A DNA stretch of 64,000 bases from Rikenellaceae bacterium (GCA_017936385.1 JAGBFQ010000026.1:1-64000), one strand, 5' to 3'; shown: positions 44,422-52,946, counted from the stretch's first letter. Numbers and translations: made by a program. The notes: generated by a model not told the origin, from the sequence alone.

Positions 44422-44451
44422 TTTGCTTATTGCAAAAAAAACATAATTTTG
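44422..44451 (+). promoter_or_regulatory. Promoter of P18-BP20
   Basis: TTTG (44422-44425), 18 nt, TAATTTTG (44444-44451). Confidence 0.6.
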
Positions 44452-44474
44452 CGACAAATAATAAATTTGACATT

Positions 44475-44897
44475 ATGAACACAAAACGAATTCTTTACTC
44501 TTTGTGCTGTGTAGTAGTGATGGCTGTTGCTACTTTTGTCGCTTACACCGAAATCCAAAACCACCGACAGATGTCGGAGCTAACGCGACGCAATTTGGAG
44601 GTCTTGTTAAATAAAGAAGGCGAAGACAATAGATTTTATGAAGTGCCCCGATATAACATAGAGCAAAGATTTAAGGTAACGAAAGTCAAAGGTAATGTCA
44701 ATGTCAGTGTTGGAGCTTTATTATCATTGTCAGAAGCATCTAATTTTAAAATTGGAGCGGAAATAGAAGGAACTTTTGTTGATTGTCATAAGGGATATTG
44801 TTTAAGCACTACGGTGAAACAAACCATCGCTTGTGCCGTCAATACAGAGTGGGCTGTTTGTCATTCTCAATGCAATCATAGCACAAATCAAATGTAA
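44475..44897 (+). CDS. P18: NVEALM-like secreted peptide, intact
   Basis: A 140-aa peptide starting MNTKRILYSLCCVVVM (44475; earlier codons run through the promoter). The signal segment ends VATFVAYTEIQNHRQ, then MSELTRRNLEVLLNKEGE. It has the longest tail in the array, about 95 residues with five Cys (VDCHKGYCLS, TIACAVNTEWAVCHSQC). It ends 1 base before BP20. Confidence 0.82.
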   Translation: MNTKRILYSLCCVVVMAVATFVAYTEIQNHRQMSELTRRNLEVLLNKEGEDNRFYEVPRYNIEQRFKVTKVKGNVNVSVGALLSLSEASNFKIGAEIEGTFVDCHKGYCLSTTVKQTIACAVNTEWAVCHSQCNHSTNQM

Positions 44898-44898
44898 T

Positions 44899-46008
44899 AT
44901 GAATAGAAGTGTACTCCTGATTATTGTTATATTAGTTTTGAATAGTTGTCTGTCGACACCCTCAAAGTGTGATTTGACAGGAACCATTATTGAAATTAAT
45001 CCACAACAAAAAGACATACCCCACTACGACTCATTGGTGCGTTCTATCGAATACATACCCTTGGAGGCTGCCAACCAGTCATTGATTACAGAGATAGTCG
45101 AGATTGTATTTACTAACAACAAAATCTATATTAATGACAATCGTGAACGAGTCTTATGTTTCGATTTGAATGGTAAATATCTGTACCAGTTGGGACGAAA
45201 AGGACGAGGCCCCGGTGAATATTCGGATTGTTTCTCTATCTCAGAAAGTGAAGGCGTTTTATATGTTTATGATAATGGTCGTTCAACCCTGCATCTTTAT
45301 GATAGCAATACGGGGGGCTATGTGAAATCTATACGACTTAAACGACCCTTTGTTCAAACTGTGATTCTTGATGATTACATCTATGGGCTTGATATTGTCA
45401 ATGGCGTTTCGTTATATTCCATCCCTTTGGACAAAACAGATGCACAACCTCGACAACTTTACACATCTGCCCAGAAAGAGTTTACTCTTAGTCGTTTTCG
45501 ACAAATTTTCAAGTCCGATAAATGTGTCTGGATAGACCCTTTGAGAGGTTGTGTATATGAGCTGGCGAATGGTGATATGACATTGTTGTTTGACCTGGAT
45601 TTTGGCAATGACGAAACTTCGCAATCACAATTACTTGATGGAAAGGCTCCTATACGGAATCAAGTATCGCATATTTCGAATTGCTACATTGCAGGTGAAT
45701 GGTGTTATATCTCTTTCGCGTTTGATGGGGATATACATTTTGCTCTGTGTGATTTGAGGAGTGGCGAGGTGATGAATGTCGCAATGATAAACTATTTGCA
45801 GAAAACCCAGCACAATCGACAACAATGGCAACATTTCCCCAATATTGTTGCTTGTGATGGCGTTGCATTTTATTCTTTGGCAAGTAATTTAGCCGTAAAT
45901 TCCGATTACGACTCCTTGCCCGCAAAGTACAAGACATATGCTCGATTGGCTAATGTTAATTGGGAGGATGCTAACCCTTCGATTGTTCGTATCGAATTTG
46001 GAAAGTAG
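44899..46008 (+). CDS. BP20: 6-bladed beta-propeller lipoprotein
   Basis: Start set at 44899 (MNRSVLLIIVILVLNSC, Cys17). The protein is 369 aa with IEYIPLEAANQSLITEIVEI, RKGRGPGEYSDCFSI near residue 100 and EDANPSIVRIEFGK at the C-terminus. It is the last propeller of the right arm and is paired with the intact P18. Confidence 0.86.
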   Translation: MNRSVLLIIVILVLNSCLSTPSKCDLTGTIIEINPQQKDIPHYDSLVRSIEYIPLEAANQSLITEIVEIVFTNNKIYINDNRERVLCFDLNGKYLYQLGRKGRGPGEYSDCFSISESEGVLYVYDNGRSTLHLYDSNTGGYVKSIRLKRPFVQTVILDDYIYGLDIVNGVSLYSIPLDKTDAQPRQLYTSAQKEFTLSRFRQIFKSDKCVWIDPLRGCVYELANGDMTLLFDLDFGNDETSQSQLLDGKAPIRNQVSHISNCYIAGEWCYISFAFDGDIHFALCDLRSGEVMNVAMINYLQKTQHNRQQWQHFPNIVACDGVAFYSLASNLAVNSDYDSLPAKYKTYARLANVNWEDANPSIVRIEFGK

Positions 46009-46027
46009 TAGCGTTTCTGTCCAAACA

Positions 46028-46058
46028 TTTGCTTTGTTGCGAAAAAAACATATTTTTG
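46028..46058 (+). promoter_or_regulatory. Promoter of orphan peptide relic P19
   Basis: TTTG (46028-46031), 19 nt, TATTTTTG (46051-46058). The promoter is preserved though the start codon downstream is deleted. Confidence 0.6.
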
Positions 46059-46084
46059 TGATAAACAATAAACTTTGATGCTAT

Positions 46085-46480
46085 AGAATTCTTTACTCTT
46101 TGTGCAGTGTAGCAGTGATAGCTGTTGCTGCATTTGCAACTTACACCGAAATTCAAAATCACAGACAGATGTCGGAGCTAACGCGACGCAATTGGGAAAT
46201 CTTGTTGGATGGAGAATGGGAAACGGAATTTACTCGTGAAGCGTGTTTGAGCGACGGTGGTAATTGGAATATGGCATCAGTATGTGTTGCAACAGGATTT
46301 GAAAAAGCCACTTGCAAGATTGCCGGTAAAATCTCTTGTTTTGGAATTACAATAGAAGGCTCTTATGAAAAAGGAAAGACTTATTCAATACCTTGAGCTC
46401 GTTATGAATGCAAAGACTCCCCTACAAACTGTTGTAAGAAACAAGGATTATATTCGGCAAGTAGATTTGCTTACCAATAA
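46085..46480 (+). pseudogene. P19: orphan NVEALM-like peptide gene, start deleted and nonsense
   Basis: A 10-bp deletion removes the ATG and codons 2-4. The leader then runs ILYSLCSVAVIAVAAFATYT, with MSELTRRNWEILLDGEWE and a Cys-rich tail. TGA at 46394-46396 interrupts it, but the same frame continues ARYECKDSPTNCCKKQ to the stop at 46478-46480. No propeller follows; the array ends here. Confidence 0.72.
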
Positions 46481-46487
46481 CAAACGA

Positions 46488-46534
46488 TGATAAAACATTT
46501 TATCACAAAGCGCTCAAAAATGAGCACTTTTTTT
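46488..46534 (+). terminator. Array-end palindrome and terminator
   Basis: A perfect palindrome TGATAAAA-CA-TTTTATCA (46488-46505) is followed by a hairpin (46510-46516 with 46521-46527, one mismatch) and seven T. Confidence 0.6.
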
Positions 46535-46827
46535 GTTTTTAGTGATTAAGAGATAGAGATATTAGGTCATTTTCTATTGTCTGTCGTTGTTATGCAAATT
46601 TTTTGCTCGATTTTCCCCCAAAAAAACAATAAATACATTCATGAATTTGCGTCGTATTTTTTTGATGTATTATTCCCCAATTTGTAAATAACAAAGTTTT
46701 GTTTCAATATTGATTTTTGGGAATGTTTTGTCGAAATTTGCAGTTGTAGAACGTCTTTTTTTACTTTTTGGGGGTGAGCAACAGCAAAAAGATGCCGCAA
46801 AATGCACATTTCTCGCGAAAAGTTTGC

Positions 46828-46835
46828 TAACTTTG
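46828..46835 (+). promoter_or_regulatory. -7 element before structured RNA / fimbrillin operon
   Basis: TAACTTTG. The -33 element is weak. The transcript would start near 46845, giving a leader of about 245 nt before the 55-aa ORF. Confidence 0.45.
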
Positions 46836-46871
46836 TAGCAACATATTGAATTTTACGCGGAAAGTGTAAGT

Positions 46872-47020
46872 TTATTCTCGAATTGCGAACGTAGGAAATT
46901 CGACTAAAGGCAGAGAATAAGCGGACATCTTCCTGCGTCATATCCTGTTATGGGATATGGCGTGGGGCTGTTGCTTATTTATGCCATAAGGTTTTCCTAC
47001 GACCTGCAATTCTAAAATAA
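46872..47020 (+). ncRNA. Rod-shaped structured RNA or 5' leader
   Basis: Four nested stems pair across the region. The outer stem is 46872-46886 with 47006-47020 (GAATTGC/GCAATTC core, two mismatches outside). Next come CGTAGGAAA (46890-46898) with TTTCCTACG (46993-47001), AATAAGC (46916-46922) with GCTTATT (46973-46979), and CGTCATATCC (46936-46945) with GGATATGGCG (46953-46962). A 17/13-nt internal bubble lies between stems two and three. The long rod with a central bubble resembles 6S RNA in outline, but a cis-regulatory leader of the fimbrillin operon is as likely. No family is assigned. Confidence 0.5.
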
Positions 47021-47089
47021 GTTTTCGGCACCACGCTTTCTTTTTTACAATAATCCACTATCGAGGTGCGGGTAGTCTGTTTTTGAATT

Positions 47090-47257
47090 ATGAAGAGCAA
47101 CAAGAACACCCCCCACATGGACTATGTAAGTCCCCGTGTTGAGTTTTATTATTTCGCTGTTGAGAGTGGTTTTTTGGGCAGCGACAATCTTGACAATGAG
47201 GACCCTGACGATATGGGTCAGTTGGAGAATGGCGATGTGGTAGGCGGCGAGTGGTAG
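47090..47257 (+). CDS. 55-aa acidic peptide upstream of fimbrillin genes
   Basis: Reads MKSNKNTPHMDYVSPRVEFY, then YFAVESGFLGSDNL and an acidic, Gly-rich end (GDVVGGEW). It has no signal peptide. The layout 'YxSPxVE..., ES/AEAGF..., acidic tail' is shared by short ORFs that commonly precede fimbrillin or lipoprotein operons in Bacteroidales, from memory. The Gly-Trp/Glu-rich end echoes the C-termini of the two fimbrillin-like proteins downstream (GWGDGGG; GEVGGWE). It is 44 bases before the first fimbrillin. Function unknown. Confidence 0.6.
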   Translation: MKSNKNTPHMDYVSPRVEFYYFAVESGFLGSDNLDNEDPDDMGQLENGDVVGGEW

Positions 47258-47301
47258 CCGCTGTTTTGCACCGAGGTCAAATAAACAAAAATCAATAAAC
47301 T

Positions 47302-48261
47302 ATGAAACGCTTAATGTTTGTAGTTGCGGCCTTGTGTGTGGGCTGCACTATGGGTTCGGACGATGCGCCGAACCGCGAAGATGTGTCGAGCGAGCGCGAG
47401 CCTGTTCAGTTTTATGCCGTTGTGGAGCGTGACGCTTCTCGAACTCACATTGACGCCGAGAAATTAACTTATTGGAATGAGGACGACCGTATTACGATTT
47501 TCGTGGGTGAGACCTACCGTCGGGAGTTTGCATTTGACGGTTTCACGGGCGACCCCGAGGGCGGATTCGACCAGGTGTCGGTCGACAAGCCGTTCTATTC
47601 GTCCTACGATTTGGATGCGAACTATGCGATATATCCTCATGACGCCAAGAATAAGCTGACCAATTATAATCGTCAAGACCCCTCCCAGGGAGGATGCTTC
47701 GAGGCTACGTTTCCGTCGACACAGGCCTATACTCCGGGAAGTTTTGCACCTGGAGCTTTTCCGATGGTAGCTGTGACCGAGGATGTTGACGACGGTCGTT
47801 TGTTGTTTCGAAATGTCGGTGGCTGTGTTTGCGTGTCGTTGTATGGCACGGAGCAGGTGGTCAAGAGTGTGACCATACGTGGCAACTCCGGGGAGCCGCT
47901 TGCCGGTCGTGCGAAGATTGAGCATAAGTACGGAGGTGTTCCGACGACTACGATGCAGAGTCAGCTTTCGACCTCGGTGAGTATGACTTCGAGCGAGGGT
48001 GTTACGCTTGGCGGCAGTGCAGCCGAGGCCACTCAGTTTTGGTTGGCAATACCTCCGACGACGTTTGAGTCGGGTTTTACCATTGAGATTTCGGGTTACT
48101 ATGGCGGCACGTTCACCAAGTCGACGACCAAGCGCCAGGTGGTTGGGCGTAATACATTTTTGATGATGCCTGCGTTCAAGGTTGATATAGCCACATCGGA
48201 GACGGGCATGGGAGTCGACGGTTGGGGTGACGGCGGAGGCCTTGAGGGCGACGCTGAGTAG
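47302..48261 (+). CDS. Fimbrillin-like lipoprotein (Mfa-like)
   Basis: A 319-aa lipoprotein, lipobox CVGC (Cys15). Features typical of the Bacteroidales fimbrillin superfamily are an N-terminal strand ending in R-T (ASRTHIDAEKLTYWNEDDRI), the YAIYPHDA motif near residue 115, the second domain SVTIRGNSGEPLAGRAKIE, and a Gly-rich end (GWGDGGGLEGDAE). Such proteins form type V pilus shafts or tips after Arg-specific cleavage. It is the first of three related genes on the plus strand. Confidence 0.8.
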   Translation: MKRLMFVVAALCVGCTMGSDDAPNREDVSSEREPVQFYAVVERDASRTHIDAEKLTYWNEDDRITIFVGETYRREFAFDGFTGDPEGGFDQVSVDKPFYSSYDLDANYAIYPHDAKNKLTNYNRQDPSQGGCFEATFPSTQAYTPGSFAPGAFPMVAVTEDVDDGRLLFRNVGGCVCVSLYGTEQVVKSVTIRGNSGEPLAGRAKIEHKYGGVPTTTMQSQLSTSVSMTSSEGVTLGGSAAEATQFWLAIPPTTFESGFTIEISGYYGGTFTKSTTKRQVVGRNTFLMMPAFKVDIATSETGMGVDGWGDGGGLEGDAE

Positions 48262-48315
48262 TCTGGTCCGAACGAGAGAATTAACAATTTAACTAACATA
48301 AAATCCCAAAAAATT

Positions 48316-51300
48316 ATGAAACACTTAAGATGTTTGTTTGCAGCCGCAACCATGATGATGGTTGGCTGTACGGCAGGTGTCGAGGAGCCGAATCCCGAGA
48401 ATTCGATACCGACTCCGAGTGGCACATACGCCATTAAAGTAAACGGAAGTATCACGCAGGAGTACATCACCCGTGTTGATGACGGTGGATTCTGCGATGG
48501 CGACCAGGTTGGCCTGTGGGGTGTGAACTATACGGACGGTAATAGCACACCGGGCACGTTGGTTAACGAGGGTAACCAGGTGGATAACGCTCTGTATACC
48601 TATAATGAGAGCGAGAACCGCTGGGTTAGCAGCGGCTCGGTGTACTATAAGGATGCCGAGACCAACATTGACCTTTATGCTTACTATCCTTATGGCTATC
48701 CTAAGAGTGTGAGTGCCTATGAGTTTGAGGTTCAGCAGGACCAATCCGGCGGAACGTTGATTGACGGCTATTCTCAGTCGGATTTTCTGTGGGCGTATGC
48801 CGAGAATGTCACGCCGAGCGAGTCGGCCGTGCGACTTCGTTTTTCGCACCGTTTGTCGTGTGCCAACGTTGTTCTTGTCGAGGGCGAGGGCTTTGCATCG
48901 GGCGAGTGGGACGCACTCGATAAGACGGTTATGGTTGTGAATACCACCCGTAAGGCGGCTATCGACCTTTCGTCGGGCGAGGCTACGGCAGTAGGTTCTG
49001 CTACGGGCGAGGGCATTGTGATGAAAGAGGGTGCCGACGGCTACCGTGCGGTTGTTGTACCTCAGAGTGTGGGTTCGGGCTTGTCGCTGTTTTCGATTAC
49101 GATTGACGGCGTAGCCTACCGTTTCAAAGGTTCGAGTACCTTTGTTTATGAGTCGGGCAAGCAGAGCAAGTTCACCATTACTATTAATAAGAAATCTCCT
49201 TCGGGCGAGTATGAGTTTGCGTTGACCGATTGTAGTATTGTTGATTGGATTGCGGACGCTGAGAGCCACGACGGTGAGGCACGCCAATACTATTGTGTTC
49301 ACTTGGATGAGGCGGGTAGTCTGGAGTCGAAGATTGCGGCCGATGGCAAGAACCCCGCCAAGATTAAGAACCTTAAGGTGAGCGGTAATATTTGCGGTGC
49401 GGATTTATATTTTATGCGCGATAAGATGACCATTCTTCAAGCCGTCAACCTCAAGGAGAGCGAGATTGTGGGAGTGTGGTTCTATCAGATTTCATTTGAC
49501 CGCAACGAGCCGTATCACAAGGAGATATTCATGGACGAGATGCCTGCCACGGATGCTGAGCGCCGTGCGGCAGTGTTGAGCCGTTACCCCGATAAAAGCC
49601 AATCCGATATTATTTGGAGCGGTGGATATGGTTCCTACAAAGCCCATGAGATACCGACCTTTGCATTCCAAAACAAATCGACCCTTACTCACTTTGTTTT
49701 CCCCGAGAAGGTTACCAAGATAGATTACAACGCATTCAATAACACTCTGCTCTCGGGTGCACTGATTATCCCCGATGATGTAACAGAGATAGGTGATGCT
49801 GCCTTTTCAAATACAAATATCTCCTCGTTGCAACTTCCGCACGGACTTAAAGTTTTGGATGAGAGCGCGTTTGCCGGTTGTTCCTCTTTGTCCGGCTCAT
49901 TGGTTCTGCCCGAAAGTTTGGAGAGTATAGGTGTAGGGTGTTTCAACTGTTGTAGGATGCTTTCGGGAACACTTACCCTTCCATCCAAACTTAAAGAGAT
50001 ACCCAATGTATGTTTTCAAGAGTGCAGTTTCTCTGGAGATTTGATTATTCCTGAGGGTATTACAAGGATTGGTGATTATGCTTTTTATACGACTGGCCCG
50101 GCATGTTACAAGAGTCTGACTCTTCCCAAAGGGTTGAAAGAATTAGGTAAGAGCGCTTTTGAGTATTGTAGAATACAAGGCGAATTAGTTATACCTAAGG
50201 AGGTTATGGAGATTCCAGGTAGTTGTTTCTCCAGTAATAGTTTTACAACTATCAAGTTTGCCGAGGATAGCGAATTGATTAAGATTGGAGAGACCGCATT
50301 CTATAACAACACTCGACTTTCGGAGCCAGTGGAACTGCCTGCGGGAGTAATGACCATCGGCTCAAACGCTTTTTGCGTATGCTCACTTATGCCCTCAATA
50401 ACCATTCCCGCAGGAGTGACAACTATTGGTAGTTATGCGTTCCGGAGTTGTTCGTATCTGACATCTTTGCGATGTGATGCGACAATGCCGCCCGTGGTGG
50501 GTGGCGGTGCTTTCGACGGCGTGCCCAAAGACAACTTCACACTCGAAGTGCCCGAGGCTTCGGTGGCGCGCTACCAAACCGCAGCGGGGTGGAGCGACTT
50601 CAAGCGCATCAGTGCTCACCACGACTTCAGCATCTCGCGCAAGCACATGCGCGTGCTCAATGCCGAGTGTTCAAAGGCCTATCTGTTGCGCACACCCACC
50701 GATGCCGAGTGGAGTGTCGAGAGTTGTCCCGAGTGGGTGACCGTAACCCCCTCGTCGGGCGTGGGTCGCGCCGAGGTGACAATCACCGTCAGCCAAATGG
50801 ATGACTCCGAGGTCGGTACCTTCACCAACAAGTGGATGGACACCTTCGGCAACTGGACAACCGAGGACCACGCAGGTCGTGCAGGCGAAATCGTATTCCT
50901 CTACGGTGCCAAAGATTACCGCTCGCGTATGACCGTTGAGCAATACGACAGCGACAACTACGACGGGCAGGTTGTTGTCAACCAAGAGGCCACAAAAGGC
51001 ACCGAGGGGGTCAACATCGTGTTTATGGGCGACTGCTTCGACGCACGCGACATCGCAACAGGTGCCTACATCAGCGCCATCGACGAGGCCATCGGATACT
51101 ACTTCGCAATCGAACCCTACAAACACTACAAACCGTACTTCAACATCTACACCGTGGTGGGTATGTCGCCCGACTCGGGTATGGGTACCGTCAACACCAT
51201 CAAAGACGCCAAGTTCGGCTCGCAATACTCGCTCGACGGTATCGCTCCCGACGTGGCAACAACCTACGAATACGCCATGAAGGCCGCAACCGTCGACGAA

Positions 51301-51972
51301 GAGAACCTCGCACAAACACTCGTCGTGATGGTCGAGAACACAACCGACTACGGTGGTATCACCTATATGTGGGCCGACGGCTCGGCTATCGCAATCTGTC
51401 CCATCAGCCGCGACGCCTATCCGTTCGACTTCCGTGGTATCGTTCAGCACGAGGCCGGTGGTCACGGTTTCGCAAAACTCGGCGACGAGTACATCTACCA
51501 CAACGCATTCATCGAGTCGTGTGAGTGCCCCTGCTGCGCGCACCTCGACGCGTTCAACACCGGCAAGGCGCTGGGATGGTATCGCAACCTGTCGACCAAC
51601 GGCGACTACAAAACCGTCGAGTGGGCACACCTGTTCGAACATCCCGACTACTCGGCTATCGTCGATATGTACGAGGGCGGTTACTTCCACACTCGCGGTA
51701 TCTATCGCTCCGAAGGTAATTCGTGTATGAACAACAACGTGCCTTACTACTCGGCTATACAACGTCAAGAAATGGTCGAGAGAATCATGCTCTACGCTGG
51801 CGAAGAGTTCGACATCCAAGAGTTCTACAACAACGACGTGCGTGACGCCTCCAACAACGACTTCGTAACTCGCAGCTCGTTCTCGTTCGAAGAAAATGCC
51901 GCTTACAGAACAGCAGCAGCCAAACAACAAGCTCCCAAATTTATGGGCAACAAACCCCAGTTGAACAAATAA
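48316..51972 (+). CDS. Fimbrillin-LRR-BACON-M64 (IgA peptidase) mosaic lipoprotein
   Basis: A 1218-aa protein, lipobox MVGC (Cys18). Domain order: fimbrillin-like (about 25-315, with DLYAYYPYGYP), BspA-type LRR_5 repeats (about 445-750, with FAFQNKSTLTHFVFPEKV and many 'IGxxAFxxC' units), BACON (about 765-880, with CPEWVTVTPSSGVG), and a peptidase M64 domain (about 895-1190). The zinc motif HEAGGHGFAKLGDEY has His1045, Glu1046 and His1050, with Asp1057 as the likely third ligand. It probably is a surface metalloprotease displayed on a pilus-like or adhesive N-terminus. The LRR part is AT-richer than the flanking domains, suggesting a mosaic. Confidence 0.85.
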   Translation: MKHLRCLFAAATMMMVGCTAGVEEPNPENSIPTPSGTYAIKVNGSITQEYITRVDDGGFCDGDQVGLWGVNYTDGNSTPGTLVNEGNQVDNALYTYNESENRWVSSGSVYYKDAETNIDLYAYYPYGYPKSVSAYEFEVQQDQSGGTLIDGYSQSDFLWAYAENVTPSESAVRLRFSHRLSCANVVLVEGEGFASGEWDALDKTVMVVNTTRKAAIDLSSGEATAVGSATGEGIVMKEGADGYRAVVVPQSVGSGLSLFSITIDGVAYRFKGSSTFVYESGKQSKFTITINKKSPSGEYEFALTDCSIVDWIADAESHDGEARQYYCVHLDEAGSLESKIAADGKNPAKIKNLKVSGNICGADLYFMRDKMTILQAVNLKESEIVGVWFYQISFDRNEPYHKEIFMDEMPATDAERRAAVLSRYPDKSQSDIIWSGGYGSYKAHEIPTFAFQNKSTLTHFVFPEKVTKIDYNAFNNTLLSGALIIPDDVTEIGDAAFSNTNISSLQLPHGLKVLDESAFAGCSSLSGSLVLPESLESIGVGCFNCCRMLSGTLTLPSKLKEIPNVCFQECSFSGDLIIPEGITRIGDYAFYTTGPACYKSLTLPKGLKELGKSAFEYCRIQGELVIPKEVMEIPGSCFSSNSFTTIKFAEDSELIKIGETAFYNNTRLSEPVELPAGVMTIGSNAFCVCSLMPSITIPAGVTTIGSYAFRSCSYLTSLRCDATMPPVVGGGAFDGVPKDNFTLEVPEASVARYQTAAGWSDFKRISAHHDFSISRKHMRVLNAECSKAYLLRTPTDAEWSVESCPEWVTVTPSSGVGRAEVTITVSQMDDSEVGTFTNKWMDTFGNWTTEDHAGRAGEIVFLYGAKDYRSRMTVEQYDSDNYDGQVVVNQEATKGTEGVNIVFMGDCFDARDIATGAYISAIDEAIGYYFAIEPYKHYKPYFNIYTVVGMSPDSGMGTVNTIKDAKFGSQYSLDGIAPDVATTYEYAMKAATVDEENLAQTLVVMVENTTDYGGITYMWADGSAIAICPISRDAYPFDFRGIVQHEAGGHGFAKLGDEYIYHNAFIESCECPCCAHLDAFNTGKALGWYRNLSTNGDYKTVEWAHLFEHPDYSAIVDMYEGGYFHTRGIYRSEGNSCMNNNVPYYSAIQRQEMVERIMLYAGEEFDIQEFYNNDVRDASNNDFVTRSSFSFEENAAYRTAAAKQQAPKFMGNKPQLNK

Positions 51973-51982
51973 CATAGCAACT

Positions 51983-52867
51983 ATGAAAAAGTATATATCC
52001 ATTGCAATGCTCGCACTACTCACAGCAGCTTGCAACAACAACACGGCTCTCGACGGTTGCGACGACAACACTATTCGCGTCAATGCCCAAATGCCCACAA
52101 GCACAAGAGCGACTCTCACCAACTTCGAAGTTGATGACCAAATAAGCCTCTATGCCGTCGAATACATCAACGGAACAGCCGCCGAACTGCAAACCGCAGG
52201 TAACTATCTCAACAACGAGAAAGTTACCTTCGACGGCGCAGAGTGGATGACGGAACGAACCCTGCTCTGGAGCAGCAACCCCTGCGACTTCTACGCTTTC
52301 TACCCCTGGCAACCCACAACGCCTATGAGTAACGTGCGCTTTGACGTGGCTGCCGACCAATCAACCGCCACGGCTGACGGCGTACTCGGCGGTTACGAAG
52401 CCTCCGATTTGATGTGGGCCAAAGCCGAAAATGTAAGCCAAGCGGATGGAGTCGTAAACCTCGAATTCGAACACATGATGTCGCGCGTGGTGGTCGATAT
52501 CGTTCGCGGTCCGTCATACGAGGGTGAACTGCCCCAAAATATCGACGTCCACATCTACAACACCGCAACCTCGGCTATCATCGACTGGCGCGTCGGCTCG
52601 CTCCAAAAATATGCGCTCGGCGACCACAAAACCATCAAAATGCGTAAACTCGATGGCGATACCTTCGACGCTATCGTGGTGCCGCAGTTCATCGAACGCT
52701 CGACTCCCCTCATCGAAATCACTATGGAGGGTATCGCCTATCTGATGGAGAGCAGCATCTCGCTCCGCCCCGGTATGCAGCACAACTTTGTGGTAACGCT
52801 CAACACCTCGCCCGACCAAGAAAAAATCGAAATCTCTATCGACGGCGAAGTTGGCGGCTGGGAATAG
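51983..52867 (+). CDS. Fimbrillin-like lipoprotein (Mfa-like)
   Basis: A 294-aa lipoprotein, lipobox LTAAC (Cys17). It contains TSTRATLTNFEVDDQISLYAV, the FYAFYPWQP motif near residue 107 and GVVNLEFEHMMSRVVVDI, all as in Mfa/FimA-type N-terminal domains. It ends GEVGGWE, like other fimbrillins. It lies 10 bases after the M64 gene, same operon, and is followed by two strong hairpins. Confidence 0.8.
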   Translation: MKKYISIAMLALLTAACNNNTALDGCDDNTIRVNAQMPTSTRATLTNFEVDDQISLYAVEYINGTAAELQTAGNYLNNEKVTFDGAEWMTERTLLWSSNPCDFYAFYPWQPTTPMSNVRFDVAADQSTATADGVLGGYEASDLMWAKAENVSQADGVVNLEFEHMMSRVVVDIVRGPSYEGELPQNIDVHIYNTATSAIIDWRVGSLQKYALGDHKTIKMRKLDGDTFDAIVVPQFIERSTPLIEITMEGIAYLMESSISLRPGMQHNFVVTLNTSPDQEKIEISIDGEVGGWE

Positions 52868-52894
52868 ACCAACTGAAATAACCCTTTAATAGAC

Positions 52895-52931
52895 GTGGCG
52901 TATGAAGCGGGTGAGCTCCTTCATACGCCAC
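52895..52931. terminator. Hairpin 1 after fimbrillin operon
   Basis: A perfect 13-bp stem (52895-52907 with 52919-52931), 11-nt loop, followed by TCTTATATA. Confidence 0.7.
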
Positions 52932-52946
52932 TCTTATATATGCAAC

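Noticed and set aside
9478-46480. Classical bacteriocin cluster with a C39 peptidase/ABC exporter
   Set aside because: No ABC transporter, C39 peptidase or double-glycine leader was found; leaders look Sec-type.
9478-46480. Transposon-driven origin of the array
   Set aside because: No transposase, integrase or terminal inverted repeats were found between cassettes; the scars fit homologous recombination or tandem duplication.
46872-47020. Structured RNA as tmRNA or group II intron
   Set aside because: No tRNA-like acceptor or tag ORF for tmRNA; no domain V sequence or reverse transcriptase for an intron.
50671-52122. 483-aa minus-strand ORF opposite the M64 gene
   Set aside because: It is the mirror of a GC-rich coding strand with a clear zinc-protease motif; no family features or start context.
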